From an uncultured Alphaproteobacteria bacterium (GTDB lineage Bacteria; Pseudomonadota; Alphaproteobacteria; Rhizobiales; Beijerinckiaceae): DNA of 64,000 nucleotides. The translations under genes and the position numbers were made by a program. The notes under the pieces were generated by a model. The model did not search any database. It was not told the origin of the DNA and saw nothing but the letters and a program-made list of their open reading frames with translations. Each line of letters starts with the position of its first letter. The first letter of the stretch is position 1. Location: contig CALKHP010000030.1 in the NCBI GenBank assembly GCA_937988775.1, positions 186,001 to 250,000 of the forward strand, given 5' to 3'. Positions 26,072 through 34,848 of this stretch are shown here, piece by piece.

Positions 26072-27466
26072 TCAGCGGCCGTCAGGCGTACGCAGGCCGA
26101 ACCACTTGTCCTTGACCTGCTCGAAATGCACCTTCGCATCGTAACGCGAGACGCGCAGCCCGAGGGAGGCGACATCGAGCCGGCCGATCGCCGCCAGCAC
26201 GGTATAGGAGGCCACGACCCGGTCGCGCTGCGAGGAGATCAGGTTGACGCGGGCGTTGAGCAGCGTCTGCTGCGCGTTCAGGACATCGAGCGTGGTGCGC
26301 TGGCCGACCTTGGCCTCCTCGCGCACGCCCGACAGCGCGACCTCGGCTGCACGAACCTGCTCGCGCCCGGAAATGAGCTGCGCCTTGGCCGCTTCCATGC
26401 TGCCCCAGGCCGCCACCACCGCCTGGCGCACCGCATCGCGCGCGGTGTCGACATCGATGCGGCGCTGCCCGAGCAATTCCTTGGCCTGGCGCACGGCGGC
26501 ATATTCGGCGCCGCCCTGCCAGATCGGCACCGACAACGTGCCGACGACCGAGGCGTTGAAGCCGGTGACATTCGGAATATTGTTGTCCCAGCGCTGGCTG
26601 ACGCCGCCTTGCACCGTGAGCGAGGGCGCGAGCGCGCCTTCCGCCTGCTTCACCAGGAACATCTGCGCATCGACGAAATGCAGCGCGGCGATGATCTGCG
26701 GATGCTGCGACAAGCCGGACTGCAACGCGGCGGCGAGCCCCTTGGGCAGCTTGTTCTCGATCGGCGAGGCTGCTTCCAGCCGCTTCGGCTCGACGCCGAT
26801 GACCTGGCGGTAGCTGGCGATGCTGGTCTTGAGGTTCGATTCGGCCAGGCTCGCATCGGAGCGCGACCCGGCGAGGCTCGCCTCGGCCTGCGCCACGTCG
26901 GTCCGCGTGACCTCGCCGACCTGGAAACGGTCGCGCGTCTGCCGCAACTGCTCCTCGAGCACCTCGACATTGTTGCGCTTGAGGTTGAGAATCGCCGTAT
27001 CGCGCAACACGTTCATATAGGCGGTCGCACCGTTCAGCAGGACGATCTGCTCGGTGTTGCGCAGGCTTTCACGCGACGCGAGGATTTGCGATTCGGCCTG
27101 GCTGACGGCGTTGCCGGTGCGAAACCCGTCGAAAAGCGTCTGGCTGACCGTGGCGCCGATGCCGCGGGGAAAGTAGCGCGCCTTGCCCGCCGCCGAAGTC
27201 GGCCCATTGACGGATGTGTAGAGATAGCCGGCATCGGCGGTGGCGTTCAGCTTGGGCAGGTAACCGGCGCGCGCCTGCGGCACGCCTTCATCGGCGGCGC
27301 GCGTGGCGGCGCGCTGCGCGTTCAGGGAAGGATTGGCGGCGTAGGCCTTGGACAGCGCCGAGAACAACGATTCGGCTTGCGCGGCCGAGGCCGGCATCAG
27401 CAACGCACCGATGCAGGTCGTCAGTAGCAATCCCCGCGTGGCGCGGGCAGTCCAGTTTCGCTGCAT
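26072..27466 (-). CDS. TolC family outer membrane channel protein
   Basis: This 464-residue outer-membrane efflux/type I secretion channel has a signal peptide (LLLTTCIGALLMPASAAQA). Two repeats of the outer membrane efflux domain follow, with periplasmic helices rich in Ala, Gln and Glu (AVRQAKELLGQRRIDVDTARDAV). The start of the mature protein (ESLFSALSKAYAANPSLNAQRA) is typical of TolC. I chose the ATG at 27466; the longer frame upstream lacks a leader. No pump or adaptor gene adjoins it, so it may serve several systems. It follows the Pcm-like gene on the same strand. Confidence 0.9.
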   Translation of the reverse strand: MQRNWTARATRGLLLTTCIGALLMPASAAQAESLFSALSKAYAANPSLNAQRAATRAADEGVPQARAGYLPKLNATADAGYLYTSVNGPTSAAGKARYFPRGIGATVSQTLFDGFRTGNAVSQAESQILASRESLRNTEQIVLLNGATAYMNVLRDTAILNLKRNNVEVLEEQLRQTRDRFQVGEVTRTDVAQAEASLAGSRSDASLAESNLKTSIASYRQVIGVEPKRLEAASPIENKLPKGLAAALQSGLSQHPQIIAALHFVDAQMFLVKQAEGALAPSLTVQGGVSQRWDNNIPNVTGFNASVVGTLSVPIWQGGAEYAAVRQAKELLGQRRIDVDTARDAVRQAVVAAWGSMEAAKAQLISGREQVRAAEVALSGVREEAKVGQRTTLDVLNAQQTLLNARVNLISSQRDRVVASYTVLAAIGRLDVASLGLRVSRYDAKVHFEQVKDKWFGLRTPDGR

Positions 27467-27639
27467 ATTCCCTCTACTCCAGTCCGGAGCCGACGCACCC
27501 GTCGAAACCGCATTCATCCAAAAGGCTGTTTCCGCAGACAATGCTTCCGCGGCAGATTAGCCTCAGTTCAGCCCAGCGTGAAGCAGGCGCACCACATGCA
27601 GCGACAGTTGGCGGCAATGTGCGACAGCCGTGCAACAGG

Positions 27640-28299
27640 TCAGAAAACGAATCCCGGCTCGCGGCGGAACTCCGCCAGCACGGGCGCAGCCGCATCGAAC
27701 ACGGCCTTGCCGCTCAGTTTGCCATCATGCTTGACGTAAAGCGTGACTCGCCCCGAACGCCCCTTGCCAATGACACAGATCAGCCTGCCTTCGTCAACGA
27801 GCTGCGCCGCCAGCGCCTCGGGCACCGATTCGACGGCACCCTCGACGAAGATCAGGCTGTAGGACCCGGCCCCCTCATGTCCGTGCGCGAAATCACCCGC
27901 GACGACTTTGACATGCTCGGCGCCGGCCGCGGCCAGCGCCTTGCGGGCGGCGCCAGCCATGGCCTCGCTATCCTCGATCAGGGTCGGTTCGGCGCCGATG
28001 GACGCGGCGATCGCCGCCGCATAGCCGGTGCCGCCGCCGACGAGCAGCACCTTGTCGCCAGCCTTGAGCCCGGCCGCCTGCATCATGCGCGCCAGCACGA
28101 GCGGCGGCAGCAGCACGCGCGCCGTCTGGCCGGCGGTCACCGTGAGCGGCAGATCGCCATAGGCGACCACACGCTGCTCCGGCATCACGAACAGTTCGCG
28201 GGGGACGGTCTCGAAGGCCGACAGAATGGCCTGTTGGGTGACGTCGTAGGTCCTGATCTGATTGCCGACCATGATCCGACGCGCGGCTGCAAACTCCAT
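27640..28299 (-). CDS. Protein-L-isoaspartate O-methyltransferase family protein
   Basis: This 219-residue SAM-dependent methyltransferase is related to Pcm, which repairs isoaspartyl residues. It has ARRIMVGNQIRTYDVTQ at the N terminus, PRELFVMPEQR, and the SAM-binding loop VLLVGGGTGYAAAIAAS (near 82). The family's usual motif EIGTGSGYQ is changed to LVGGGTGY, and the GQT (VTAGQTARVLLPP) region is modified. It is a common alphaproteobacterial Pcm-like variant next to tolC, so activity on isoaspartate is not certain. Confidence 0.8.
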   Translation of the reverse strand: MEFAAARRIMVGNQIRTYDVTQQAILSAFETVPRELFVMPEQRVVAYGDLPLTVTAGQTARVLLPPLVLARMMQAAGLKAGDKVLLVGGGTGYAAAIAASIGAEPTLIEDSEAMAGAARKALAAAGAEHVKVVAGDFAHGHEGAGSYSLIFVEGAVESVPEALAAQLVDEGRLICVIGKGRSGRVTLYVKHDGKLSGKAVFDAAAPVLAEFRREPGFVF

Positions 28300-28436
28300 T
28301 CTCCACCTCTGCTGCGCAAAGGGCCGAAGCGGCCAGCCGCCTTTTCGATCATCTTAACGCAACAGACAAGCCTTGTCTGCGCAACGCACCCGAAAGCCGG
28401 GGACGGCGGCGGCGCGCGAACGACGCGGGAATCGCC

Positions 28437-28658
28437 TTACGCGTCGTCGTCGTCCTCATCCTCGGGGTTGCGGCCGAACGGATCGTCGAGATTGCCGGCC
28501 GCGCGCCACTTCTCGGCAAAGGCATCCTTGACCTGATCGACCGAAATCCCGCAGCGGGTTGCCATCTGCTGCAATTCCGCGTCGTTGGGCACGCCTCTCT
28601 CCTGGTTGAAATAGCCGGCGAACAGGCTGTCGAGCACGGTTTGAGAGACGATGGACAT
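28437..28658 (-). CDS. Small acidic hypothetical protein, 73 residues
   Basis: I do not recognise this protein. It is 73 residues with no membrane segment. The N-terminal two thirds look helical (SQTVLDSLFAGYFNQ, AELQQMATRCGISVDQVKDAFAEKW), reminiscent of a helix-turn-helix, and it ends in an acidic tail (NPEDEDDDDA). The ATG at 28658 was chosen for the clean start. It is followed on the strand by the Pcm-like gene about 140 bases away. Confidence 0.6.
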   Translation of the reverse strand: MSIVSQTVLDSLFAGYFNQERGVPNDAELQQMATRCGISVDQVKDAFAEKWRAAGNLDDPFGRNPEDEDDDDA

Positions 28659-28910
28659 GGTTCCTGATCCCTTGCTGCCGGAGGCCAACAGCCAGCCAAC
28701 CCGCATCCGGCGGGATGGTTCCGGCAAGCCGTGCGCCAGTCAAGCACCGGCGGCGGGCCAATTCGACGCCTTTTCGTGGCAAATCCCCGGTTTTCCACCG
28801 CGCGCGCGCACATATGCAGGAATTTGTCGCCTGCGGGCGCCATTTCGATTGCAGGCCGTTCAACCTTATTGTTATAGAGCGCCGCTGCGCCGGCTTGCCG
28901 GTGCGTCAAC

Positions 28911-28981
28911 GGCCTCGTGGCGGAGTGGTTACGCAGAGGACTGCAAATCCTTGTACGGGGGTTCGATTCCCTCCGAGGCCT
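28911..28981 (+). tRNA. tRNA-Cys (GCA)
   Basis: A cloverleaf with acceptor GGCCTCG pairing to CGAGGCC, discriminator T, and anticodon loop CTGCAAA giving GCA. The T-arm reads GGGGGTTCGATTCCCTC. The CCA end is not encoded (the gene is followed by CGT), in contrast to the Pro and Asn tRNAs here. Confidence 0.95.
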
Positions 28982-29157
28982 CGTTATTTTCCGGCTGTGT
29001 TTGTGTGAGCCGTCGCCCGGTTTTCCCGGCGATTTCTCCGCGCGCGGGCGGCCAATGACGACGCTCTGGCGGAAGGCCGGAAAATCTGCCAATCTGCTTC
29101 GGCCGGCGCAAACTGTGCTTGCCAAGCCGGCGGGCAAAGGCTATTGGCGCCGCTCAT

Positions 29158-29232
29158 TCCGCGATAGCTCAGCGGTAGAGCATCCGACTGTTAATCGGAC
29201 GGTCGTAGGTTCGAATCCTACTCGCGGAGCCA
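29158..29232 (+). tRNA. tRNA-Asn (GTT)
   Basis: A 75-base cloverleaf with acceptor TCCGCGA pairing to TCGCGGA, discriminator G and encoded CCA. The anticodon stem TCCGA/TCGGA holds loop CTGTTAA, anticodon GTT. It lies 176 bases after tRNA-Cys on the same strand. Confidence 0.96.
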
Positions 29233-29293
29233 GTTTCCCTACGGCGCGCCCCAGGCGCGCCGTAGGCGTTTCAGGCGGAGGCTGCCAGAAGCC

Positions 29294-30214
29294 ATGCATT
29301 GCGTGATCGTCGGAATCCCGGAGCAGCACGGCGCCGGGCGAATGGGCTGCGAAATGGGCCCGAGCGCGCTGCGCACCGCCGGGCTTGTCGCGACCCTGAC
29401 CGCGCTCGGCCACACGGTCGAGGATCGCGGCAACGTCACGCCATTGACGGCCACGGCGCGCACCCACCCCAACCCCGCCCTCAAGGCGCTGCCGGAGATC
29501 GCGGCCTGGACGGCGGCGATCGCGGACGCCGCCTATGCAGCGAGCGCGCATGGCATGCCGCTCTTTCTCGGCGGCGATCACGCGCTCTCGGCCGGCACGG
29601 TCTCGGGCGTGGCGCGGCGCGCGGCCGAACAGGGCCGGCCGCTGTTCGTGCTCTGGCTCGACGCCCATCCCGATTTCCACACGCTCGACAGCACGGCGAG
29701 CGGCAACCTGCATGGCGTGCCGCTCGCCTATGCTTGCGGCCAGCCGGGCTTTGCCGGCTATTTCCCGGATCTGGCGAACCCGGTCGATCCCTCGCGCGTG
29801 TGCACGTTCGGCCTGCGCAGCGTCGACCCGGCCGAGCGCCGGGCGCTGCACGCGGCGGGCGTGCTGGTGCATGACATGCGCGCCATCGACGAGCACGGGC
29901 TTGCGCCGCTGCTGCGCGCTTTCCTCGAGCGCGTCGCGGCCGAGAACGGCCTGCTGCATGTCAGCTTCGATGTCGATTTCCTCGACCCGGCGATTGCGCC
30001 GGCGGTCGGCACCACGGTGCCCGGTGGCGCGACGTTCCGCGAGGCGCATCTGACCATGGAGATGCTGAGCGATTGCGGGCTGGTCAGCAGCCTCGACCTG
30101 GTGGAGCTCAATCCGTTCCTCGACGAGCGCGGCCGCACCGCGACGCTGCTCGTCGACCTGACGGCGAGCCTGATGGGCCGCCGCATCATGGACCGGCCGA
30201 CGCCCAGCTTCTGA
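29294..30214 (+). CDS. rocF: Arginase
   Basis: Arginase cleaves arginine to ornithine and urea with a two-manganese centre. This 306-residue protein of the ureohydrolase fold has the three metal motifs: LGGDHALSAGT (near 92), LWLDAHPDFHT (near 118) and SFDVDFLDPAIAP (near 226). The C-terminal glutamate region VSSLDLVELNPFLDERG also fits. Length and the arginase-type ending favour arginase over agmatinase. It stands alone after tRNA-Asn, 61 bases away, and no arginine regulator is next to it. Confidence 0.9.
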   Translation: MHCVIVGIPEQHGAGRMGCEMGPSALRTAGLVATLTALGHTVEDRGNVTPLTATARTHPNPALKALPEIAAWTAAIADAAYAASAHGMPLFLGGDHALSAGTVSGVARRAAEQGRPLFVLWLDAHPDFHTLDSTASGNLHGVPLAYACGQPGFAGYFPDLANPVDPSRVCTFGLRSVDPAERRALHAAGVLVHDMRAIDEHGLAPLLRAFLERVAAENGLLHVSFDVDFLDPAIAPAVGTTVPGGATFREAHLTMEMLSDCGLVSSLDLVELNPFLDERGRTATLLVDLTASLMGRRIMDRPTPSF

Positions 30215-30277
30215 CAGGCGCGCTTCACGGGGCGGGCGCGGGGCGAGTGCGGCCAACGTGGCGCGCATCGGATCGGG

Positions 30278-30412
30278 ATCGGCCGGTCAAGCCGGCCGAT
30301 GACGGCTGAGATGGAGCGAATCTCCCTCGGTCGTCATGGGCCGGTTCATCCGGCCCATCCCGATCGGAAAACCGCAAGCGGCCTGGGTCCCGGCTCAGGG
30401 GCCGGGACAAAA
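30278..30412. repeat. Intergenic repeat block with hairpin doublet
   Basis: Hairpin 1 (30278-30300) has stem ATCGGCCGG/CCGGCCGAT; hairpin 2 (30336-30358) has stem ATGGGCCGG/CCGGCCCAT. Starts are 58 bases apart. A TGGGTCCCGGCTCAGGG unit follows at about 30385-30410. It lies between the convergent arginase and DUF1801 genes. Confidence 0.85.
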
Positions 30413-30446
30413 GCGTGAGCACGCTTCGACGGGCTGCAGGCGCGGG

Positions 30447-30848
30447 TCAGCGCCTTTTGGCCGACGCTCCGTTCAGGGCCACGGCGGCGCGGACCAGCGT
30501 CTTGAAAGCGTTGCCGTCCAGTTCATCGCCCTCGTGCAGATCGATGGCGCGCCGGGCGTTGCCTTCCAGACTGGCGTTGAACAGGCCCGCGGGGTCCGCG
30601 AGCGACGCGCCCTTGGCGAAAGTCAGCTTCACGACGCTCTTGTAGGTCTCGCCGGTACAGATGATCCCGCCATGTTCCCAGACCGGAACGCCGCGCCACT
30701 TCCACGTCTCGACCACCTCAGGGTCGGCTTGCCTGATGAGATCGCGGGCATGGGAGAGCGTCCTGCCGCGCCAATCGTCCAGTTCCGCGATCCTTGCATC
30801 GATCAGCCGAGACGGGGATTCGTTTCCGGGCGTTGCGCCTGCATTCAT
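30447..30848 (-). CDS. DUF1801 domain protein
   Basis: This 133-residue cytoplasmic protein matches the DUF1801 (YdhG-like) family of unknown function. Family features are RIAELDDWRGRTLSHARDLI, VETWKWRGVPVWEHGGIICTG, and KSVVKLTFAKGASL. The ATG at 30848 gives a start of usual length. It lies between the repeat block and aidB on the same strand as aidB. No enzymatic role can be read from it. Confidence 0.8.
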   Translation of the reverse strand: MNAGATPGNESPSRLIDARIAELDDWRGRTLSHARDLIRQADPEVVETWKWRGVPVWEHGGIICTGETYKSVVKLTFAKGASLADPAGLFNASLEGNARRAIDLHEGDELDGNAFKTLVRAAVALNGASAKRR

Positions 30849-30925
30849 CGTGTTTGCTCCCTTTTGCCTGTTTTGCAGCGGGCGAGCGTAGCAATCACAT
30901 GCCATTCGCGCCAGTTCGCGCGGGC

Positions 30926-32569
30926 TCAGCCGTGCTGGCGCGCGAGGATGGCGGCGATGTCCACGCCTTTCGGCAAGGTGCCGAACACCCTCCCGCCCTC
31001 GCCGGCGAGCCGCGTGGCGCAGAAGGCATCGGCGAGCCTGGCCGGGGCATGGCGCACCATCAGCGCGCCTTGCAGCAGCAGCGCCAGCCGCTCGGCGACG
31101 CTGCGCGCGCCAACCTCGTCGGCGCCGGCCAGCAGCGGCTCCAGGCCAGCGACGGCGGCATCGAGATGCGGGTTGCCGCCCTTGGCCATCGCAAGCTCGG
31201 CGCGGTACAGCGCCAGCGCCGCCGGCTCGCGCCCGAGCGTGCGCAGGATATCGAGCGCGATGACGTTGCCGGAGCCCTCCCAGATGGCGTTGAGCGGGCT
31301 TTCCCGGAACAGGCGCGGCAGCGGGCTCTCCTCGATGTAGCCGGCGCCGCCGAGGCACTCCATGCACTCGTAGATGAAATTCGGGTTGCGCTTGGTGAGC
31401 CAGAATTTGCCGAGCGCCACGGCAAGCCGGGCAAAGCCCCTGCCCTCGCCATCATCGGCGTCGAAGGCCATGGCGACACGCGTGGTCAGCAGCACCGCCG
31501 CCTCGTATTCGAGCGCCAGATCGGCGACGACCGCCTGCATCGCCGGCTGCTCGCTCAACAACCGTCCGAAAGCGCGGCGGTGATCGACGTGATGCAGTGC
31601 CCGCGCCAGCCCCATGCGCATCAGCCCGAGCGTCGCCGCCATGGTGCCGAGGCGCGTGTGATGCACCATGTCGATGATCGTGGCGACGCCCCTGCCCTCC
31701 TCGCCGATCAGCACGGCATAAGCTTCGTGATACTCGACCTCGGCGGAAGCGTTCGAGCGGTTGCCGAGCTTGTCCTTGAGCCGCATCAGGCGAAAACCGT
31801 TGCGGGCGCCGTCGGGCGTGATGCGCGGCAGCAGGAAGCAGCTCAGGCCGTTCCGGGTTTGCGCCAGCGTCAGGAAAGCATCGCTCATCGGCGCCGAGCA
31901 GAACCATTTATGGCCGGTGAGCCGATAGGTGCCCGCGCCCTCGTTCGAGGCCCGCGCGAGCGTGGTGTTGGCGCGGACGTCGCTGCCGCCCTGCTTCTCG
32001 GTCATCGCCATGCCGACGGTGACGCCGGCCTTGTCGGCGATCGGGCGCAGGGGCGCATCGTACTGGCCGCCAATCAGCTTGGCGCGCAACGCTTCGGCCG
32101 CCTCGCCGCCATGGCTGAGCGCCGCGACGCTGGCATAGGTCATGTTGACCGGGCACATCGTGCCGGCTTCGGCCTGGGTGAACAGCGCCAGCAGCGCGGC
32201 ATGCGCGAGGTGGCGGCCGGGCCGGGCCTCGCTCCAGGCGATGTCATGAATGCGGTGGCGCATCGCCAGCGTCATGAGCTGGTGGTAGGCCGGATGGAAG
32301 CGGACCTCGTCGAGCCGACGGCCGTAGCGGTCGAAGGTCGCAAGCTCCGGCGCATGGCGGTTCGCCGCCTCGCCCAGCGCCAGCACCTCCGCCGAACCGA
32401 CGACCGCGCCGAGCACGGCGCAGCTCTCGAACAGCCAGTCTCCGGCCTCGCGCGCCACCGCCTCGCGCAGCGCCCGGTCGGTCAGGAACAGGTTGCGGCC
32501 GGCGAAACCCGGCGGCTGGTTGGTGACCTCATGGGTTTCGAGATGGGTCGCGGGAGCAAATGACGCCAT
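30926..32569 (-). CDS. aidB: AidB-like acyl-CoA dehydrogenase
   Basis: This 547-residue FAD protein of the acyl-CoA dehydrogenase fold matches E. coli AidB, which is induced by alkylating agents and binds DNA. Shared stretches include MTEKQGGSDVRANTT, TGHKWFCSAPMSDAF, LKDKLGNRSNASAEVE, LGGAGYIEESPLPRL and NAIWEGSGNVIALDILR. The length fits (E. coli is 541). It is divergent from alaX with a 174-base gap that must contain both promoters. DNA repair or protection as its role is known for E. coli only; a metabolic role in acyl-CoA turnover is the alternative. Confidence 0.88.
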   Translation of the reverse strand: MASFAPATHLETHEVTNQPPGFAGRNLFLTDRALREAVAREAGDWLFESCAVLGAVVGSAEVLALGEAANRHAPELATFDRYGRRLDEVRFHPAYHQLMTLAMRHRIHDIAWSEARPGRHLAHAALLALFTQAEAGTMCPVNMTYASVAALSHGGEAAEALRAKLIGGQYDAPLRPIADKAGVTVGMAMTEKQGGSDVRANTTLARASNEGAGTYRLTGHKWFCSAPMSDAFLTLAQTRNGLSCFLLPRITPDGARNGFRLMRLKDKLGNRSNASAEVEYHEAYAVLIGEEGRGVATIIDMVHHTRLGTMAATLGLMRMGLARALHHVDHRRAFGRLLSEQPAMQAVVADLALEYEAAVLLTTRVAMAFDADDGEGRGFARLAVALGKFWLTKRNPNFIYECMECLGGAGYIEESPLPRLFRESPLNAIWEGSGNVIALDILRTLGREPAALALYRAELAMAKGGNPHLDAAVAGLEPLLAGADEVGARSVAERLALLLQGALMVRHAPARLADAFCATRLAGEGGRVFGTLPKGVDIAAILARQHG

Positions 32570-32743
32570 GGCTCGACAACCTCCGCATGCAGCGTCGCAC
32601 GGGGTGCGCGGTTGCCGACTGTCCCGCCGATGGCGCCAGTTGCGCAAGCAGGAAAGCGCCCCGGATGGCGATAATGCGCTGGCCTTCGCGCCGACGGGGC
32701 GCAATACTCGGGCACATCCAGCAAAAAACCACCGGATCCCGCC

Positions 32744-33460
32744 ATGATGACGACGCTGCTGTTTCGCGATGATGCCTACCTGCGCGACTGCGAGGCGAAG
32801 GTGCTCGGCATCAACGAGCGCGGCGGCATCGTGCTCGACCGGACGGTGTTCTACGCCCAGGGCGGCGGCCAGCCGGGCGATGCCGGCACGATGACGCTCG
32901 CCGACGGCACGGCATTCCCGATCGCCACCGCCGTGTGGGACAACCCGGAAAAGACCGTCATCGCCCATGTGCCGGCCGCCGGCTCAGCCCTGCCCGCCGC
33001 CGGCGACAGCGTGCGGCTCGCGCTCGACTGGCCGCTGCGCTTCCGGCGCATGCGCATGCATACGGCGCTGCACCTGCTTTCGGTGGCGTTGCCCTATCCC
33101 GTAACGGGCGGATCGGTGAACGAGGACGAAAGCCGGCTCGATTTCGACATTCCCGAGGCCGGGCTCGACAAGGATACCATCACGGCCGAGGTCAACCGGC
33201 TGATCGCCAGCGATGCGGCGGTGACCGAAAGCTGGATCACCGACGCCGAACTCGATGCCAATCCCGGCCTGGTCAAGACGATGTCGGTCAAGCCGCCGCG
33301 CGGCTCGGGCCGGGTGCGGCTGGTCAGGATCGAAGGCATCGACCTGCAGCCCTGCGGCGGCACGCATGTGCGCCATCTCGGTGAAATCGGCGCCGTGCTG
33401 ATCACGCAGATCGAGAAGAAGGGCAAGCGGAACCGGCGCGTGCGGCTGCGGCTCGCCTGA
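32744..33460 (+). CDS. Alanyl-tRNA editing protein AlaX
   Basis: AlaX removes serine or glycine wrongly attached to tRNA-Ala. This 238-residue protein contains the AlaRS-like second half: TVFYAQGGGQPGDAG, the zinc motif HTALH (near 106) and QPCGGTHVRHLGEIG (near 205). It lacks the catalytic synthetase part, and its length fits the AlaX-M class. The frame starts with two ATGs. It is divergent from aidB and ends just before a tiny ORF on the other strand. Confidence 0.9.
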   Translation: MMTTLLFRDDAYLRDCEAKVLGINERGGIVLDRTVFYAQGGGQPGDAGTMTLADGTAFPIATAVWDNPEKTVIAHVPAAGSALPAAGDSVRLALDWPLRFRRMRMHTALHLLSVALPYPVTGGSVNEDESRLDFDIPEAGLDKDTITAEVNRLIASDAAVTESWITDAELDANPGLVKTMSVKPPRGSGRVRLVRIEGIDLQPCGGTHVRHLGEIGAVLITQIEKKGKRNRRVRLRLA

Positions 33461-33464
33461 GCGT

Positions 33465-33548
33465 TCAGGAAAAGCGGACAAGCACGGCGACGAGCGATCC
33501 GAGCCAGATCAGGAAGACGATTGTGGGAAGGCTGAGCGAGTTGTCCAT
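33465..33548 (-). CDS. Candidate 27-residue single-pass membrane microprotein
   Basis: A tiny ORF starting ATG at 33548 encodes 27 residues: a short polar start (MDNSLSLPT), a hydrophobic helix (IVFLIWLGSLVAVLV) and an RFS end. A GAGGTG ribosome binding site lies six bases before the ATG. There is no homologue I recognise. It sits in the gap between alaX and the sulfurtransferase gene, so it could be a real membrane microprotein or chance. Confidence 0.4.
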   Translation of the reverse strand: MDNSLSLPTIVFLIWLGSLVAVLVRFS

Positions 33549-33724
33549 GGCTGGCACCTCAAAGGCTGCTCCGGAAGCGGGGCTATCGGTTCGTCGCCGC
33601 TTCGATCCGTTCGGTTCATATATTTTGCGGCGCAGCATAACGGCGTGCCAAAGCTCACACGCGATGCGGGTGGCGGGCGCGCGGCGCTCGCCGCGACGGC
33701 ACGCCATGAAGCGGGAGACAGACC

Positions 33725-34567
33725 ATGCCTGACCATTCCAATTTCGTGACCGGCGCCTGGCTTGCCGAACGGCTCGGCGACGCGCATATCGCGATCATCG
33801 ACGGATCGTGGTACCTGCCGGCGATGCAGCGCGACCCGGAAGCCGAATACCGGGCCGGGCACATTCCGGGCGCGGTGCGCTTCGATATCGACAGCGTGCG
33901 CGATGTCACCAGCCCGCTGCCGCATATGCTGCCCACGCCCGATGCCTTCGCCAGGGCGGTCGGCGCGCTCGGCATCGGCGACGACACCACGGTGGTGATC
34001 TATGACGGCGCCGGCCTGTTCTCGGCGCCGCGCGTGTGGTGGACCTTCAGGATCTTCGGCGCGCGCAAGGTGTTCGTACTCGCCGGCGGCATGCCGCAGT
34101 GGAAGGCCGAAGGCCGGCCGTTGAGCCAAGCAATACCAACGCCGAAGCCGCGATCCTTCACAGCGCGATTCAACGCGGATGCCGTGACCGACAGCGCCGG
34201 CGTCGCCGCCACGATCGCCGCGCACGCGGCGCAGGTCGTCGATGCCCGCCCGGCCGACCGGTTTCGCGGCGAGACGCCGGAGCCGCGCCCCGGCGTGCGT
34301 TCCGGGCATATTCCCGGCAGCTTCAACGTGCCGGCAAGCGCGGTGGTGAGCGGCACCGGGCTCAAGACGCCCGACGACATCCGCGCAACCTTCGCGGCGG
34401 CCGGCGTCGATCTCGCCAGGCCGGTGGTGACGAGTTGCGGCTCCGGCGTCACCGCCGCCATCCTGGCGCTGGCGCTCGCCGAAAGCGGCGTGGCGATCAA
34501 GGCGCTCTACGATGGCTCATGGGCCGATTGGGGCAGCCGCGACGCGTTGCCCGTCGCGACCGGCTGA
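33725..34567 (+). CDS. sseA: 3-mercaptopyruvate sulfurtransferase
   Basis: This 280-residue double-rhodanese protein transfers sulfur from 3-mercaptopyruvate. The N-terminal, inactive rhodanese domain spans about residues 5-130 (YRAGHIPGAVRFDID). The C-terminal domain (about 155-275) holds the active loop CGSGVTAA with its catalytic cysteine near 238; the GSGVT form is typical of mercaptopyruvate rather than thiosulfate enzymes. The SGHIPGSFNVP motif precedes it. It is transcribed alone. Confidence 0.9.
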   Translation: MPDHSNFVTGAWLAERLGDAHIAIIDGSWYLPAMQRDPEAEYRAGHIPGAVRFDIDSVRDVTSPLPHMLPTPDAFARAVGALGIGDDTTVVIYDGAGLFSAPRVWWTFRIFGARKVFVLAGGMPQWKAEGRPLSQAIPTPKPRSFTARFNADAVTDSAGVAATIAAHAAQVVDARPADRFRGETPEPRPGVRSGHIPGSFNVPASAVVSGTGLKTPDDIRATFAAAGVDLARPVVTSCGSGVTAAILALALAESGVAIKALYDGSWADWGSRDALPVATG

Positions 34568-34676
34568 AGCGCGCCAGCACAGATGCGCCAGTGTATTTTC
34601 GACAGCCGGGCAAGGACTTCCGTGCATCATCGATAATATTTGCGAGAGGCATCCGATCGGGATTTTCGGTCAACCC

Positions 34677-34706
34677 TTGACTTTTCAAGGCCGACCCGCC
34701 ATATGT
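34677..34706 (+). promoter_or_regulatory. Candidate promoter for the cold-shock gene
   Basis: TTGACT at 34677-34682 and a CATATG/ATATGT -10-like element at about 34700-34706 with a 17-18 base spacer. Transcription would start near 34713, giving a leader of about 135 bases before the cold-shock ATG at 34849, as is usual for cspA-type genes. Confidence 0.5.
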
Positions 34707-34848
34707 CTTCCCATCGGACTTGCTGCTGAACTTTGTTTTAGGCTTTGAAAGCCTTGCCGACGATCTTCCGTTTCAGTTTCGACTAAATCGTGCCGCCAGG
34801 CTTTACCACTTGGCGGCTACCTTTCATGCGATCGAAAAGGATATCGTC

